A DNA stretch of 64,000 bases from Loripinus fragilis (GCA_964019695.1 OZ026522.1:17606687-17670686); one strand, 5' to 3'; shown: positions 45,181 through 55,384, counted from the stretch's first letter. Program-made: numbers and translations. Notes: generated from the letters alone by a model not told the origin.

Positions 45181-46119
45181 AAATATACATAAAAAATAAT
45201 CAATCATCCTACAAGAAATATTTTGACCAGCTTGCAATAATTATGATAAATATAGAAATGATATCATTAAAAAAATCGAGCATTCCGGCGGCCATGTGAC
45301 TGAAAATGGTGCTTGAAGATTGGTCAACTTCTAAGCTGTGTATCTCGGTTATTTACCGACAGGACCTCAGAGGACCTACGGCAAAATGTTCGCCAGGGCT
45401 TCCCCAACAAATATAGTGTAATTTTAGTAGTCTAAATATATGCGCTTTTTTGCGCTTCTGCTATTTTTAACGCTACTAAAATACGTAAATAACATTAAGA
45501 GTATAGGGAAAAAATGGCCGACGCGCAGGGATGTGTATTGCATCAATACACAATCTAGGTAAATAAATAGGTCGATTTTGACAGACAGATTTCTGAAGGG
45601 TAGTAATGTTCAAAGCAGCATAACTTTTTTATTTGCTAACGAATTTTGATAATTCAAGCGGCATTGTCTTTCTGAAGAATAGCACTTTAAGACTATATAC
45701 TTTTTAATTAGAAATATTGCATTTCTAAAAGTGGGTTGTTATTACTATCATAACTCCGTTCACTTCCTTTCAGTCACATGCTTGATGTCTGTGATCAAGG
45801 ATTCCGGAAGTTTACATTCTGCTTTAGTTGTGAAAACAGAAATATGTGGAAAAATAGGGTTTTGAATGAAAATTACCTTTAATATAAATCATATAAAATA
45901 TCAGATTTTCACCAACTGAAATGCAAAATTGTACCTTTGACAATACCATCTATAAATATTTACAAAAAAAAGATATCTAATTGTTGGCGTCTGGTCCTGT
46001 CAACAAAGTCAAGTGACCAGAAGTGAGATGTGCAGATCTACAGTTGATGCACAATGTGACTGTAGCAGACTTTGCAGGTGAATGGAGTTATGCGATATTG
46101 ATGACCTCAGTTGCACTTC
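45181..46119. other. Intergenic or CTC1 intron; tentative exon signals only
   Basis: A frame ending at a donor-like GCAG|GTGAATGG (46,077) reads LQLMHNVTVADFA and would match the phase of the next tentative exon, but its acceptor and homology are unconvincing. ATGGCCGACGCGCAGGG at 45,513 has a good start context but meets a stop after 14 codons. Nothing else was seen. Confidence 0.3.
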
Positions 46120-46125
46120 CTGATC

Positions 46126-46552
46126 CAGGGTTCCCACAAGCTCTGGAAATCATGGAAAACCTGGAAAATCACGGAAAAAAGTTCCATGCATGGAAAAATC
46201 ATGAAATTTGAAAAAACCCTGAATAATCATGGAGAAATCATGGAAACTTTTAAAATAATTTGACGAAACCACCAGTAGCCAGAAAACTAGCTGACAGACA
46301 CTCAAAATCGTGTGTCTGACACTGACAGCTACTTTTCTGGCTACTGGTGGTTCCTATTTTTTTTTTTTTTTCAAAATGCATGCATGGACTACAAGCATGC
46401 TTATTTAAAAACATTACCTTTGCTGCATTCTGCATTTATGCTTAACAGGGAGAAGACAGACCCTAAAAGGGGAGGTAAAATAGTCATGGAAATTACATTG
46501 TTTATCTTTAAAAATCATGGAATTGTGTTGTTGAATTTTTGTGGGAACCCTG
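46126..46552. mobile_element. CAGGGTTCCCACAAG element with 6-bp TSD
   Basis: The ends CAGGGTTCCCACAAG and TTTTGTGGGAACCCTG are inverted, and CTGATC is duplicated at 46,120-46,125 and 46,553-46,558. The interior is made of ATCATGGAAA words around a hairpin of ACCACCAGTAGCCAGAAAA with TTTTCTGGCTACTGGTGGT (46,269-46,351). Confidence 0.88.
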
Positions 46553-47191
46553 CTGATCAATGACCTATGTTTAACAAGCCAGTTTGTAAACAAGTCAAAA
46601 TCATGAAGCTGAACATTTTCTGATTTTTGTTACTCATACATCAATCTTTTAGCTGTTCTTGTTTAGTTAAGTGCAAATGTGTGATTCACAGATGTTAGCC
46701 AATTAAACTCTAAGCAGGCCTTCAGATTTATGGTGGGCCGGGGTCATTGTCCCATGATTTCAAAATATTGCCCACAACATTCCAAGGCAGCGGGTCCAGT
46801 GGACCTATCCTTTTTAGTTGTGAAAAAATCTCAAGATCTCCAGGTCGAACCAGATATGATAGGCATGTACATCCCCAGTCTACATCACTGAATATTCAAG
46901 CTATTCTTTACACCCTAGTTAACTAGGAGTCAACTAAAATTAGACATCTGATTAACTTCTAGACAAGTTGCAAGATTGTCAACAAGGGAGTTAACTCTAG
47001 TTGACTAGAAGTCTGTTCTTTTGCATGATCAGGAAGTGGGAAGGAGTGTAGTACTTGAAAATATCAAGCATGGTTAAGATGAATGTTTTTACCTGTTGAT
47101 AAGTTTCTATTGCAGGGCGAGAATTTTCAGCAGCATATTTTAGTTCAGCATCTGATGTATTTTTATTTACTCCATTTTTTAAAAAATATAT
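46553..47191. other. No gene seen
   Basis: Single-copy-looking AT-rich sequence. A short repeat of GTTAACT(A/C)GAGT-like words lies at 46,915-47,010. Confidence 0.45.
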
Positions 47192-47390
47192 TCAGGACTT
47201 TAGTTAAGAGTGCGTAAAGAACATTAAATTTTCTTATTTCTCAACCAAAACATATGTTGTGGGTACTCAAAAGAACCGTCTCAATGAGACGGTTCTTTTG
47301 AGCACCCAAAACATATGTCAAAACTGATGGGTAAGAAAATATTCACAATTTTACGCTAAAATTTTTTGTTTATCTAAACCTGTGATATTT
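47192..47390 (+). mobile_element. M palindromic MITE, consensus-like
   Basis: Complete: CAGGACTTTAGTTAAGAGTG, CAACCAAAACATATGTTGTG, the perfect hairpin AAAAGAACCGTCTCAATGAG with GAGACGGTTCTTTTGAGCAC, and the TTTATCTAAACCTG end. It stops about five bases before the tentative CTC1 acceptor at 47,391-47,394. Confidence 0.92.
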
Positions 47391-47394
47391 TCAG

Positions 47395-47458
47395 CTGATG
47401 TTGTCAAAAACTGTGTTCATCTCTGCTGTTGTTCCTTGAATGCTGGAAATGATGACAG
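47395..47458 (+). CDS. CTC1, tentative upstream exon
   Basis: Acceptor GATATTTTCAG, 64 bases, donor GATGACAG|GTGAAG. The frame reads DVVKNCVHLCCCSLNAGNDD and its last two bases plus the first base of the exon at 49,984 make Arg. The phase match and position support it, but similarity to known CTC1 is weak, so it is tentative. Confidence 0.35.
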
Positions 47459-47619
47459 GTGAAGGTCACTGTGAGTTGCCTATTGAGTGCTAGGAAATAT
47501 GGAAGGTGAAGGTCACGGAGAAGTAACTAAGGCTATAACAGCTGAGTCTGCTTTGATATTGCTGCATGCAAAGTGAGTGGTTTCGTTGAATTGTACATTG
47601 TTTTACATCTGGTTCGAAT

Positions 47620-47779
47620 CAGAGTTCTCACTAGGATTTTGAAAATAGGAGTAAAAATGCTGTTTCCCAGAAAAATTTGGAGTTTTACCATACATTTCTA
47701 TTGACACTTTTAAAAAGTTGGGGTCAGAATCAAAAAGTTGGAGTAAAATACTCCTAATTTGGAGTTAGTGAGAACTCTG
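47620..47779. mobile_element. 160-bp TIR element (CAGAGTTCTCACTA)
   Basis: The ends CAGAGTTCTCACTAGGATTT and TTAGTGAGAACTCTG are inverted. The arms continue through TAGGAGTA and TACTCCTAA. TCGAA words flank both sides. Confidence 0.82.
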
Positions 47780-47814
47780 TCGAAATTATAAACAGTTTAT
47801 CATGCTTAGGCCAA

Positions 47815-48027
47815 GAAAAAAATATGTGTGGTTCAGGTTACCCAACCTACTCTAAATTTTTACCTCCTACCCTAAACTTTTTTCTCCAAATTTTGAAGTT
47901 GGAAGAGAATAGCAGAACAAAATAATTTTGTTCTGCTATTCTCTTCCAACTTCAGAATTTGGAGAAAAAAGACCATCTGAAATGGAAATCTAAATTTCTA
48001 TGCATTCAGTCTTCGGTAAGGCCAAAC
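47815..48027. mobile_element. G-family TIR element with long palindromic core
   Basis: It starts TTAGGCCAAGAAAAAAATATGTG, then GGTTCAGGTTACCC and ACCCTAAAC, and ends CGGTAAGGCCAAAC. The core 47,878-47,970 is a palindrome with arms of about 45 bp (TCTCCAAATTTTGAAGTTGG, then AAGAGAATAGCAGAACAAAA and its complement). Confidence 0.8.
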
Positions 48028-48084
48028 TATTGAAAAATAATGATATCTTACTGCTTACCCTTTAACCTCATAGAGATTTCTTGT

Positions 48085-48172
48085 AACACTGTTGCAAACA
48101 GAGCAGACCCAGATCAGGTAGTTCTTGTAAGAGCTGCTTGATCTGGGTCTTCCTGGTTTGCTTTGATTTATG
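48085..48172. repeat. H hairpin element
   Basis: The outer stem is GCAAACAGAGCAGACCCAGATC paired with GATCTGGGTCTTCCTGGTTTGC; the inner arms are AGGTAGTTCTT and AAGAGCTGCTT, different from the other copies. Confidence 0.78.
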
Positions 48173-48229
48173 AAAATATGATATATATGATCCTACAGAC
48201 AAGTAATTTCTTAGTTTTATGAACAAAAA

Positions 48230-48530
48230 TAGTGAGTATGATCAGGAAATACCACAATCACAAACTGCAGACGACCCTGTGGCACCACCAGGAAGAACCA
48301 CTCAACCATCACGAGACACCAGGAAGACAAATTAAGCAAAGCAACCAGCTCTCTCTTCCCCATCAAGATGATTTCAATACTAGAACGGACACAAAGCAAC
48401 GTACAACAAAACATAGAACAATTACAGACTCGCACAATGGGAGTAACAATAAACAAAAAGTCAACAACAACAGAACCACCGCCTTAGAACGGAGAGCAGC
48501 CTAAGCCACCAGGGGGCTTAAATGCATTCC
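48230..48530 (+). repeat. Dispersed repeat shared with 51,690
   Basis: TATGATCAGGAAATACCACA, ATCACAAACTGCAGACGACC and AAGCAAAGCAACCAGCTCTC recur at 51,690-51,825 in the same order with scattered differences. The frame here is open for 90 codons but polar and low in complexity; it looks like retroelement or repeat sequence of unknown type. Confidence 0.55.
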
Positions 48531-48895
48531 ACTGGCACCAAATCCTCGCCCTAGATTCTGCTGTTGTTGAAGTACAAGAAATGTTCAGCTTGCATGGAGG
48601 CCATCTAACTAATGCAATGTATCATCATGGAGAAACATTCTAATCAAATTTACACATCATGATGAAACAAAGAAAAGGGCTCATGACTCACAGATAGTCA
48701 GAGCTAAAGAAAACCTCAAGTTGCGCCACGGTGGGTCCAGCTACAGATAAGCATCAGGCACCAACCCACAGATTAAAGCTTTACGTCTGAAAGTTTATTT
48801 GTATAAATATTCATAGTGGGTGGAGCCTAGCATGAATATTCATGAAGGAAAGGGTTAAAACGATCAGTTATCCTGCTAATAAATATTAACATGTC
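48531..48895. other. No gene seen
   Basis: Two inverted words (GTGGGTGGAGCCTAGCATGAATATTCATG region at 48,815-48,845) form a weak hairpin. Otherwise unremarkable CTC1 intron sequence. Confidence 0.4.
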
Positions 48896-49100
48896 AACAA
48901 CTGTATTAACTCTTGTCTACTAGTGTGGTCTGATGATAACCTAAAGTTGCATACAGCTTAGACCCAGATCAGGTCCAACAAAATGTTGTGCCTGATTTGC
49001 ATCCAAACTGTTTAACACACCCATGGGCTGATGGTATTCCTGAAAGAATTTTTTTAAAAGTTGATTTTGAAAAATATCAGCAGATGCCAAAAAAGTAAGA
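48895..49100. repeat. H element, long form
   Basis: TACTAGTGTGGTCTGATGATAAC precedes the stem ACCCAGATCAGGTCCAACA with its partner TGTTGTGCCTGATTTGCATC. TATTCCTGAAAGAATTTTTTT and AAAAGTTGATTTTGAAAAA follow. The flanks match the copy at 63,160-63,330, so the mobile unit is about 200 bp, larger than the hairpin. Confidence 0.75.
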
Positions 49101-49224
49101 AAACTTACCCAACAGGCAAAGAGCTCATACACTATTTTTTTTTCATTTTATACCCAATTTTCTTATAATTTCACAATTTTAAATGTCTGGTGGTAGAAGA
49201 AAAGAAATATGATTGTCAAACCAG

Positions 49225-49345
49225 TAGTGTAAGAAAAAAAATAGGTGGAGATAAACAAACTTTACAGTGTAAAATTGTGAATATTTTTTAACCATCAGTT
49301 ATAACATGTTTGTTTGAGACATAAGAAGATTGATTTTTAGTGGCA
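49225..49345 (-). mobile_element. M MITE, degenerate
   Basis: AGATAAACAAACTTTACAGT, GTAAAATTGTGAATATTTTT and AACCATCAGTTATAACATG are the left part of M; the hairpin is deleted and GAGACATAAGAAGATTGAT resumes. Confidence 0.65.
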
Positions 49346-49351
49346 ATAATT

Positions 49352-49785
49352 CAGGGATTTTCCTAGGCCTTATTTGGGGCCGAATATTGGCCCCCTTCCC
49401 TATTAGAAAATGAGAAAAATCTTCCCAAAATGGTGTATATCATTTTCAATTTTTTAGTTCTACGTTTTGGTGAAAAATTCATGAAAATCCGAACAAAAAT
49501 ACCAAAGTTACAGATGCATGAAATTTTGAAAAACAATATTAATGATGTTTTCATTCACATTTTTATGCAAATTTTCAGGAGTGTTTATGACGGCCATTGA
49601 TGGGCAATTAAAACAACATACATTTTACAGCTTTACACTGCTAATTTCTTATATGTTTTTAATCAGTTTAGAATTAGAAATGGTGATATGGTTCTTTTTT
49701 TTCCAATTTTGGTGGTCCAAATGCTTTTTTCCCCCAAATTCAACAGGCCCCAGGCCCCAACTTCAGGAAGGTAGGAAAATCAATG
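49352..49785. mobile_element. TIR element (CAGGGATTTTCCTA)
   Basis: It starts CAGGGATTTTCCTAGGCC, then TTATTTGGGGCCGAAT, and ends GGCCCCAGGCCCC, then AAGGTAGGAAAATC. A second copy lies at 58,998-59,598. Shared interior words include CCCAAAATGGTG and TTTTGGTGAAAA(A/T)TTCATG. Confidence 0.82.
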
Positions 49786-49983
49786 TAATTGCACATTCTG
49801 GCCTGTTATACATATTGTTCTATTTTGCTGTTACCATGGTATGTATGAAACCTTAGCATAAGTGCACTGGTTTTATATATTACTCATTTCTAGAGGTTGT
49901 TTCAGCATATCTTAACTTGTTTGCAAATTCTTAGTGATAGAAGTTATGACACAATATTCATTATAAATTGTTCTTAATTTCAG

Positions 49984-50046
49984 GGGCAAAGAAAGAATCT
50001 TGGTGAATGTGAAAGCCATTGTAAGATGTGCTAGTGAGATTATCAG
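49984..50046 (+). CDS. CTC1 exon
   Basis: The acceptor is TTGTTCTTAATTTCAG. The 63 bases encode GKERILVNVKAIVRCASEII and end AG|GTTAGT, so Arg is completed by the next exon. In human CTC1, recalled from memory, a stretch SLVRLSALVKS precedes the OB-fold containing TAYVLTEL, and LVNVKAIVR takes that place here. The phase-compatible neighbours at 51,051 and 55,167 give one continuous protein. A degenerate copy of the exon's 3' end and donor lies 125 bases downstream. Confidence 0.75.
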
Positions 50047-50059
50047 GTTAGTATCTTCA

Positions 50060-50305
50060 GCAGGCCTTTAGTAAAATGAAAACTGATGGTTAAGAAAATG
50101 TTAAATTTTTGCACTGTAAATTTGTTTATCTAACCTGTGTTTAGACAGACATGTGCTAGCGAGATTATCAGGTTAATAACTTCTCATGGCTGGAGTTTTA
50201 GCAGGCCTTCAGTAAAGAGTGCGTAGCAAAAAGTTATTTCTCTTATTTTTCAACCAAAACACGATGTTGTGTTCAAAAACTTTGTTATCGAAACCTGTGT
50301 TTAGA
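50060..50305 (+). repeat. Duplicated exon end with two decayed M copies
   Basis: 50,060-50,130 is an M element lacking its hairpin (CAGGCCTTTAGTAAA to GTTTATCTAACCTG). 50,152-50,175 repeats the preceding exon's end and donor (ATGTGCTAGCGAGATTATCA then GGTTA). 50,203-50,302 is another shortened M element. The pattern is a local tandem duplication of about 125 bp that included exon and MITE. Confidence 0.75.
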
Positions 50306-50329
50306 TAGAAACATCCATCCCCAGGGTCG

Positions 50330-50580
50330 CTATTTGGGCCTCAATGCGAGAGAACCTGCCTTTAGGTTTGTTGCTGTATGCAAAAAACATAGGCCCAGAC
50401 CAGCCTGCTCATGAGCACAGTCTTATCAGCACCTTGACAATCCCTTTCTGTTAAGTGTTGTGACACCACTTGCAACCCAAAAAATTTCAATATTCTCTGT
50501 AAGTGAGCAGACTGGTTTGTGTCTCAAATTGTTGAAGACCTCAAAGGCAGGCTTTCTTGCATCACGGCACATTTGAACCT
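50330..50580 (+). repeat. FB1 foldback element, diverged
   Basis: TTGGGCCTCAATGCGAGAGA, CAGACCAGCCTGCTCATGAG, TTTCTGTTAAGTG and AGGCAGGCTTTCTTGCATCA follow the FB1 plan. A further FB1-like end (ATGGGCCTCAACATATTAAA) lies at 51,128. Confidence 0.7.
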
Positions 50581-50807
50581 GTGACTGTTGTGGCATACAG
50601 CTCAGAGTCAGATTTTTCTTTTCTGCACTGAAACACTCATTTTATGTGTGCTCTTGTGTCAAGATCAGCAAAATGTTTTGAGCGTAAATTTTGAATATTT
50701 TCTCAACCCTATGTTATAAATCCCCTCCCCCCTCCCCTGACTATCTTTGGGCTCCCTTGTTTCTGAATTAACAGACATGTTTTGCTGTTTGATTAACCCA
50801 TTTAAGC

Positions 50808-50912
50808 CTAGCATCCTTTTTAAGAGACATCAACAAACAGTGCAGAACCAGATTAGACGCCCAAATGCGTCGTCTAATCAGGTTTTGCACTGATTGCTTA
50901 ATATAACATAAT
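50808..50912. repeat. H hairpin element
   Basis: CAAACAGTGCAGAACCAGAT and ATCAGGTTTTGCACTG are the outer stem. The inner arms GATTAGACGC and GCGTCGTCTAATC differ from all other copies but still pair. Confidence 0.78.
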
Positions 50913-51050
50913 ACTCTTTTAAAATTTGAATGAAATTGAATCTTACTACACAGCAACCCTTATAGTCGAAATGGATGCACCCAATTGATAAATGCAGGAA
51001 ATTCCATTAGGCGTGAAGGGGTAAACCATTTCTGTTTTCATACTTTGCAG

Positions 51051-51111
51051 GATAAAGCAGGTTCAGATCTTCCTGGTACAGTTGCTGCCTGGCTTAAACA
51101 TTTTTGTGAAG
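51051..51111 (+). CDS. CTC1 exon
   Basis: Acceptor TGTTTTCATACTTTGCAG, 61 bases, donor GTGAAG|GTACAG. The first G completes Arg from the previous exon; the rest reads IKQVQIFLVQLLPGLNIFVK. Human CTC1 has a hydrophobic segment of the same kind (HVSIIVQVPAQLVW, from memory) before the conserved WH--L-P motif. It ends in phase 0, matching the start of the exon at 55,167. The 4.05-kb intron that follows contains the repeat array and the hAT element. Confidence 0.85.
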
Positions 51112-51435
51112 GTACAGTATTATAATGGGCCTCAACATATTAAAGTTAACAAAATCTGTCTTCCGCATAGACACCAATCCAGCTCCTTTCTTGCACATAC
51201 CAGTTGGATTAAAAAAATATTTTTTACATTTCAATAGTTTTTAAAATATTATGGAAAATGGAACATTTGCTCCTCAATTTTTCATAATATTTTAAATAAT
51301 CTAACATTTCAAAGGCATCCAAAGGCGCTTGTGTGAAGTTAAGGGTTAAGAGCTATCTGTAGCAGCTGGCCTGGATCTACTCAGTCTTCAAAATACCATA
51401 TAACTGGGCTCAGCATGGTGAGGCCAGAGGGTTAA
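51112..51435. other. CTC1 intron, short hairpin
   Basis: AAAAAATATTTTTTAC and a hairpin (AAAATATTATGGAAAATG with ATTTTTCATAATATTTT) at 51,240-51,296. No gene. Confidence 0.4.
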
Positions 51436-51689
51436 AAATGTCCAAATCAAGATTTCCATATTGTTCCAGGATTTTCACATGCCCATGCTCTTTTGGCTCT
51501 TTTTCACATTGGTGATTGTTTTCTGGTCAATATTCCAGTATTCAGGATTTTGAGGCGGACTTTCCATAAAATGCTAAATTAAGCAAATTATGATATTAGT
51601 TTTTCTGATTTTTTACAGATTATCTGAAATTGACTTTTCATTTGAAATTGAAATTAATGGAAAAAAATGATACCATATTGCAAAAATTG

Positions 51690-51830
51690 AGTTTGATCAG
51701 GAAATTCCACAATCACAAACAGCAGGCTAACCCACGACAATATGAAGAAGAACCACAGTACATTTACAGTTACTGTAACAAAATCCCGAAAGACAGCAAA
51801 AGCAAAGCAACCAGCTATCTCTTCCTCAAC
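51690..51830 (+). repeat. Dispersed repeat shared with 48,230
   Basis: AGTTTGATCAGGAAATTCCA, CAATCACAAACAGCAGGCTA and GCAAAGCAACCAGCTATCTC match the 48,230 copy. It is cut by the element inserted at 51,831. Confidence 0.6.
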
Positions 51831-52199
51831 CAGGGTTCGCACAGGCTTGAAAAGTACTTGAATATACAGGACTGTCTTGAAAAGTCCTTGAAAATGAAAT
51901 TCGCCTTGAAAAGTACTTGAAAAACTCCAAGGCATTGAAAAGTCCTTGAATTTTACCATTCACAGGAGGATTCTACACTGTCTTTGGGGACCTAAATCAG
52001 TATAAAAGTGTGTTACAATTTTATACTAATTTTATAAAGCATATTTTTTGTAATGCAGTCTAGTATTTCAAAAAATAGAATTTTAACGTGTAAATCAGTA
52101 TTTTTCATATGTTTTCAGTCCTTGAGAACAGTAGGAAAGTCTTTCAGAAGTCCTTGAAAAGTCCTTGAATTAAACACAAACTTGCCTGTATAAACATTG
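51831..52199. mobile_element. CAGGGTTCGCACAGG element with 5-bp TSD
   Basis: The left end is CAGGGTTCGCACAGGCTTGA; the right end GCCTGTATAAACATTG is its decayed inverse. TCAAC flanks both sides. The body is built from TGAAAAGTCCTTGAA and TGAAAAGTACTTGAA repeats. A sister copy with a longer palindromic core lies at 60,054-60,465. Confidence 0.82.
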
Positions 52200-52259
52200 T
52201 CAACTCTTGTCCTGCTGAACCTGGAAATATCTGTTTAATGAAAACACTGTAGATCAAGA

Positions 52260-53086
52260 TCAGCTTACTACTAATGAAGCCATCTGAGAAGGATCCACAC
52301 TGTTTTCCATTCTGATTCATCTTTCACCCATGTTTTTCAGGAGTATTCCTGAATTCAGCATTTACAAAAAGTCAGTTTTCACCCATGATTTGTGGACCAT
52401 TTCTGAATTCAGTATTTTAGAAATTTTAACTTTCACCCATGATATTCAAGTTATTCCTGAATTCAGTAGTTTCAGGCTGGCTTTCCATAGAAAGTCAGTC
52501 TGAAAATACTGAATTTAGGATTTTAGTAATGTTCAGCTTTCACCAATGTTTTTCAGGTTACTTCCTTAATTTAGTATTTTAGAAATTTTCAGCTTTCATC
52601 CATGTTTTTCAGGTTATTCCTGAATTCAGTATTTTTAAGTCTGAAAACAGGGATAATTCTGGCTCAGAATTTAATGAGAGAGAATATCTCATTCAGTCAA
52701 AACTGATGAGAAGTTATGAATTTTTAGCGAGAAATTGTAACAAAATCCTCTGCTTAATTACATTTCTATATTAGATTTTTTCTCCCATCAAGCCAATTTT
52801 ATTGATATTAATTACATTTTTCTATTAGATTTTTTCTGCCATTTAGCCAATTTGATGAGATTTTTGGCAGAAAAATGAGCAATTCTCTCACTATCACCCC
52901 CGAAAATTATCCCTGTGAAAATACTGAATTCAGAGAAAGTAAGTCTGAAAATACTGAATTCAGGATTTTAGAAATTTTCAGCTTTCACCCATGTTATTCA
53001 AGTTATTCCTAAATTCAGTATTTTCAGACTGACTTTCTCTGAATTCAGTCTGAAAATACTGAATTCAGGAATTTTAGAAATTTTCA
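52260..53086. repeat. Intronic array of CTGAATTCAG / TTTTTCAGG units, part 1
   Basis: Repeated units contain TCTGAAAATACTGAATTCAG, GATTTTAGAAATTTTCAGCT and TTCACCCATGTTTTTCAGGA. An inverted pair of TCTGAAAATACTGAATTCAG words makes many hairpins. The array resumes at 54,708 after the hAT insertion and again at 58,510. An earlier, more diverged part begins near 51,440. 52,680-52,915 is an AT-rich interruption with two TATTAGATTTTTTCT units. Confidence 0.88.
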
Positions 53087-53094
53087 CCTAGCAC

Positions 53095-54699
53095 CAGACT
53101 TGGGGTCAATTACTTTGAAAAAGTAATTAATTACATACAATTACATTGGAAATTGTTTAATTAAATTACAATTACAATTACATGGCTTTTGAGCAAAGTA
53201 ATTAATTACATACAATTACTTTGCCAAATGTAATTAATTACATTACAATTACATTTCACTGCCACTAAGAGAGCTTCATCAGATTTTAATTTCAGAGATA
53301 TTTGAAATGAGTTAAAATCTCCTAAAAGTCTGAGTAACCTTGACATTCTAAATTCAATATATGTCAATAAGTGTGATCTTATTTTTTCCTCTTGTATCAA
53401 GTTATTGTCAAGTGATGCAACTTAAACGAAATGAAATGTACAAAATCAGTTGTTGTATATTGTGATTGATGACATGATCACACACTAGAAAATACAGAAA
53501 CTATAATTATTTTTTGTTTGGGGTGGAGGGGGGGGGGGAGGGGGATAAATTGCCAAAGTTCTCAAACAAGCTGTTAACCACAGAACAAAGTTCGGGTATA
53601 CACATTTTCTTGAGAAAAGTCTTACAACTGTGGACGATAAACCATGGAAATTATTTTGTAAAACTAGCTTAAATGCCAGAGAATAACCGTTTTCAAAAAG
53701 TGTTGATAAAAATCTGTGTGGCCCTATGTGTTCTGAAAGTTGGTAAACAAGTACAAAAGGAATATCAGATAGTGACAAACTAAAATATTACTAGCCTGTT
53801 GAAATGCTGGCTTGACAAGCAAGAGGTCCCCTAAGTTCAGTCACCACTGGAACATCTATTTTATTTTTATTTTTTTTGTGTTTTATTAACAATGATGGGC
53901 CCAAGGTTCACTGAATGAGTACATTTCAATTTAATTTTCTAAATCACATTTTATGATTATTATTTTTATGATTATTATTTTTTATTATTATTATTACTTT
54001 TATAAAAAATGGCAAATGAGCTGTTTAAGGGCTTTAAATAGTGTAGTGGATAGATTGGGTCATGCACCTTAGCATATGAGTGTGTTGATCCTAGATGTGA
54101 AACAAATGCCTTCAAGGAGTCAATTCACTAATCAAAACTATTGTCTGAATAAATACTATTGTTGAGATTTTCACACCTTTGTTTTTGTATTGTTTTGGTA
54201 ACTTAACTATTAAAGGCTGATTGCAACAAAGCCATATCTTTTAAAAGCAGATAAACAAAGAATAGATAATTTGCTTAAAAAAGGAATAGTAGAAGTAACA
54301 TACAGTCTGTGTCTGCTGCAAAATTGCTATTTTCTATTTTTATGTCTATAGATACTAGCATGACTAGTCTCAATTCTCTTTTGCTTCATGTTGCATTCAA
54401 CTAGTACAGCAAATGATATATGCATTTAAAAAGGCCAAGAACAATTCATTTAGCAGTCTTTTAAGTAACTCATAATGATAATCTTTAGTAACTTAAGTTC
54501 ATAACTGATCTGAAAAGTATATGTAATTAAAAAGTAATTGAAAGTAATTGTTAATTAATCCCATTTTTGGCCATGTAATTAATTACATTCAATTACAGTA
54601 ATTAAAGAAATGTCTTAATTACAATTACATGCAATTTCTTTAGAAAATGTAATTAAATTGCAATTAATTACAATTACAATTTTAGTTACCCCAACTCTG
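53095..54699. mobile_element. hAT element, 1.6 kb, perfect 8-bp TSD
   Basis: The ends CAGACTTGGGGTCAATTACT and TTTTAGTTACCCCAACTCTG are TIRs. CCTAGCAC is duplicated exactly at 53,087-53,094 and 54,700-54,707. An 8-bp duplication with C(A/T)G-type ends is the hAT signature. Both subterminal regions are dense in GTAATTAATTACA words. No transposase frame; non-autonomous. It sits inside the intronic array, so it is younger than the array. Confidence 0.95.
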
Positions 54700-54707
54700 C
54701 CTAGCAC

Positions 54708-55160
54708 CCATGTTTTTCAGGATTTTTCCTGAATTCAATATTTTCAGACTGGCTTTCCATAGAAAGTCAGTCTGAAAATACTGAATTCAGAGAAAGTTAG
54801 TCTGAAAATACTGAATTCAGTATTTTAGAAATTTTCAGCTTTCACCCATGTTTTTCAGGATTATTCCTGAATTCAGTATTTTCAGGCTTACTTTTCATAG
54901 AAAGTCAGTCTGAAAATACTGAATTCAGAGAGTCAGTCTGAAAATACTGAATTCAGAGAGTCAGTCTGAAGATACTGAATTCAGAGAAAGTCAGTCTGAA
55001 AATACTGAATTCAGAAAGTCAGTCTGAAAATACTGAATTCAGAGAGTCAGTCTAAAAATACTGAATTCAGAGAGTCAGTCTGAAAATACTGAATTCAGAG
55101 AAAGTCAGTCTGAAAATACTGAATTCAGGATTTTAGAAATTTTCAGCTTTCACCCATATT
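54708..55160. repeat. Intronic array, part 2
   Basis: At least eight short units AGTCAGTCTGAAAATACTGA then ATTCAGAGA follow one another at about 27-34-bp spacing (54,760-55,125). The last unit runs GATTTTAGAAATTTTCAGCT, then TTCACCCATATTTTACAG, which is the true CTC1 acceptor. Confidence 0.92.
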
Positions 55161-55166
55161 TTACAG

Positions 55167-55349
55167 GAGAAACAGTTTATGAGATGGCATAAGGATATAT
55201 GCCCGCAGAAGAGTTATATATTTACTGAGCTGCAGCCTACAACATTGAAGAAAGGATGTAAAAGTCAGCACCATGTTTACACTGTAACTAGACATAGTAG
55301 GTTGAAGATGGCCGACGAGTCGGATGATACTTTGTTACTAAATACAGAG
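55167..55349 (+). CDS. CTC1 exon (OB-fold region)
   Basis: 183 bases, phase 0 to phase 0, acceptor CCCATATTTTACAG, donor ACAGAG|GTTGGT. The 61 residues include EKQFMRWHKDICPQKSYIFT, ELQPTTLKKGCK and HHVYTVTRHSRLKMADESDD. Human CTC1, from memory, has QLVWHRALRPGTAYVLTEL, VSKIRG and HVWMTSQSSRLLLLKPE in the same order, so W-H, P--Y--TEL and HV---T--SRL align. CTC1 pairs with STN1 and TEN1 in the CST complex, which binds single-stranded DNA at telomeres and helps polymerase alpha fill in the C strand. An ATG inside the exon is not the gene start. Upstream, the acceptor belongs to the last unit of a repeat array. Confidence 0.88.
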
Positions 55350-55384
55350 GTTGGTTTCTATAGAGAATGTAGAGGATGTTCAAA

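Noticed and set aside
45513..45560. Possible first coding exon of CTC1 (ATGGCCGACGCGCAGG)
   Set aside because: The start context is good, but the frame meets TAG after 14 codons at the only donor-like site, and it does not resemble the CTC1 N-terminus.
46021..46077. Additional CTC1 exon (LQLMHNVTVADFA)
   Set aside because: The phase would fit, but the acceptor is poor, the region upstream is not open and there is no convincing similarity; kept only as a remark.
48232..48504. 90-codon polar frame
   Set aside because: It lies in a dispersed repeat shared with 51,690, has low-complexity composition and no domain.
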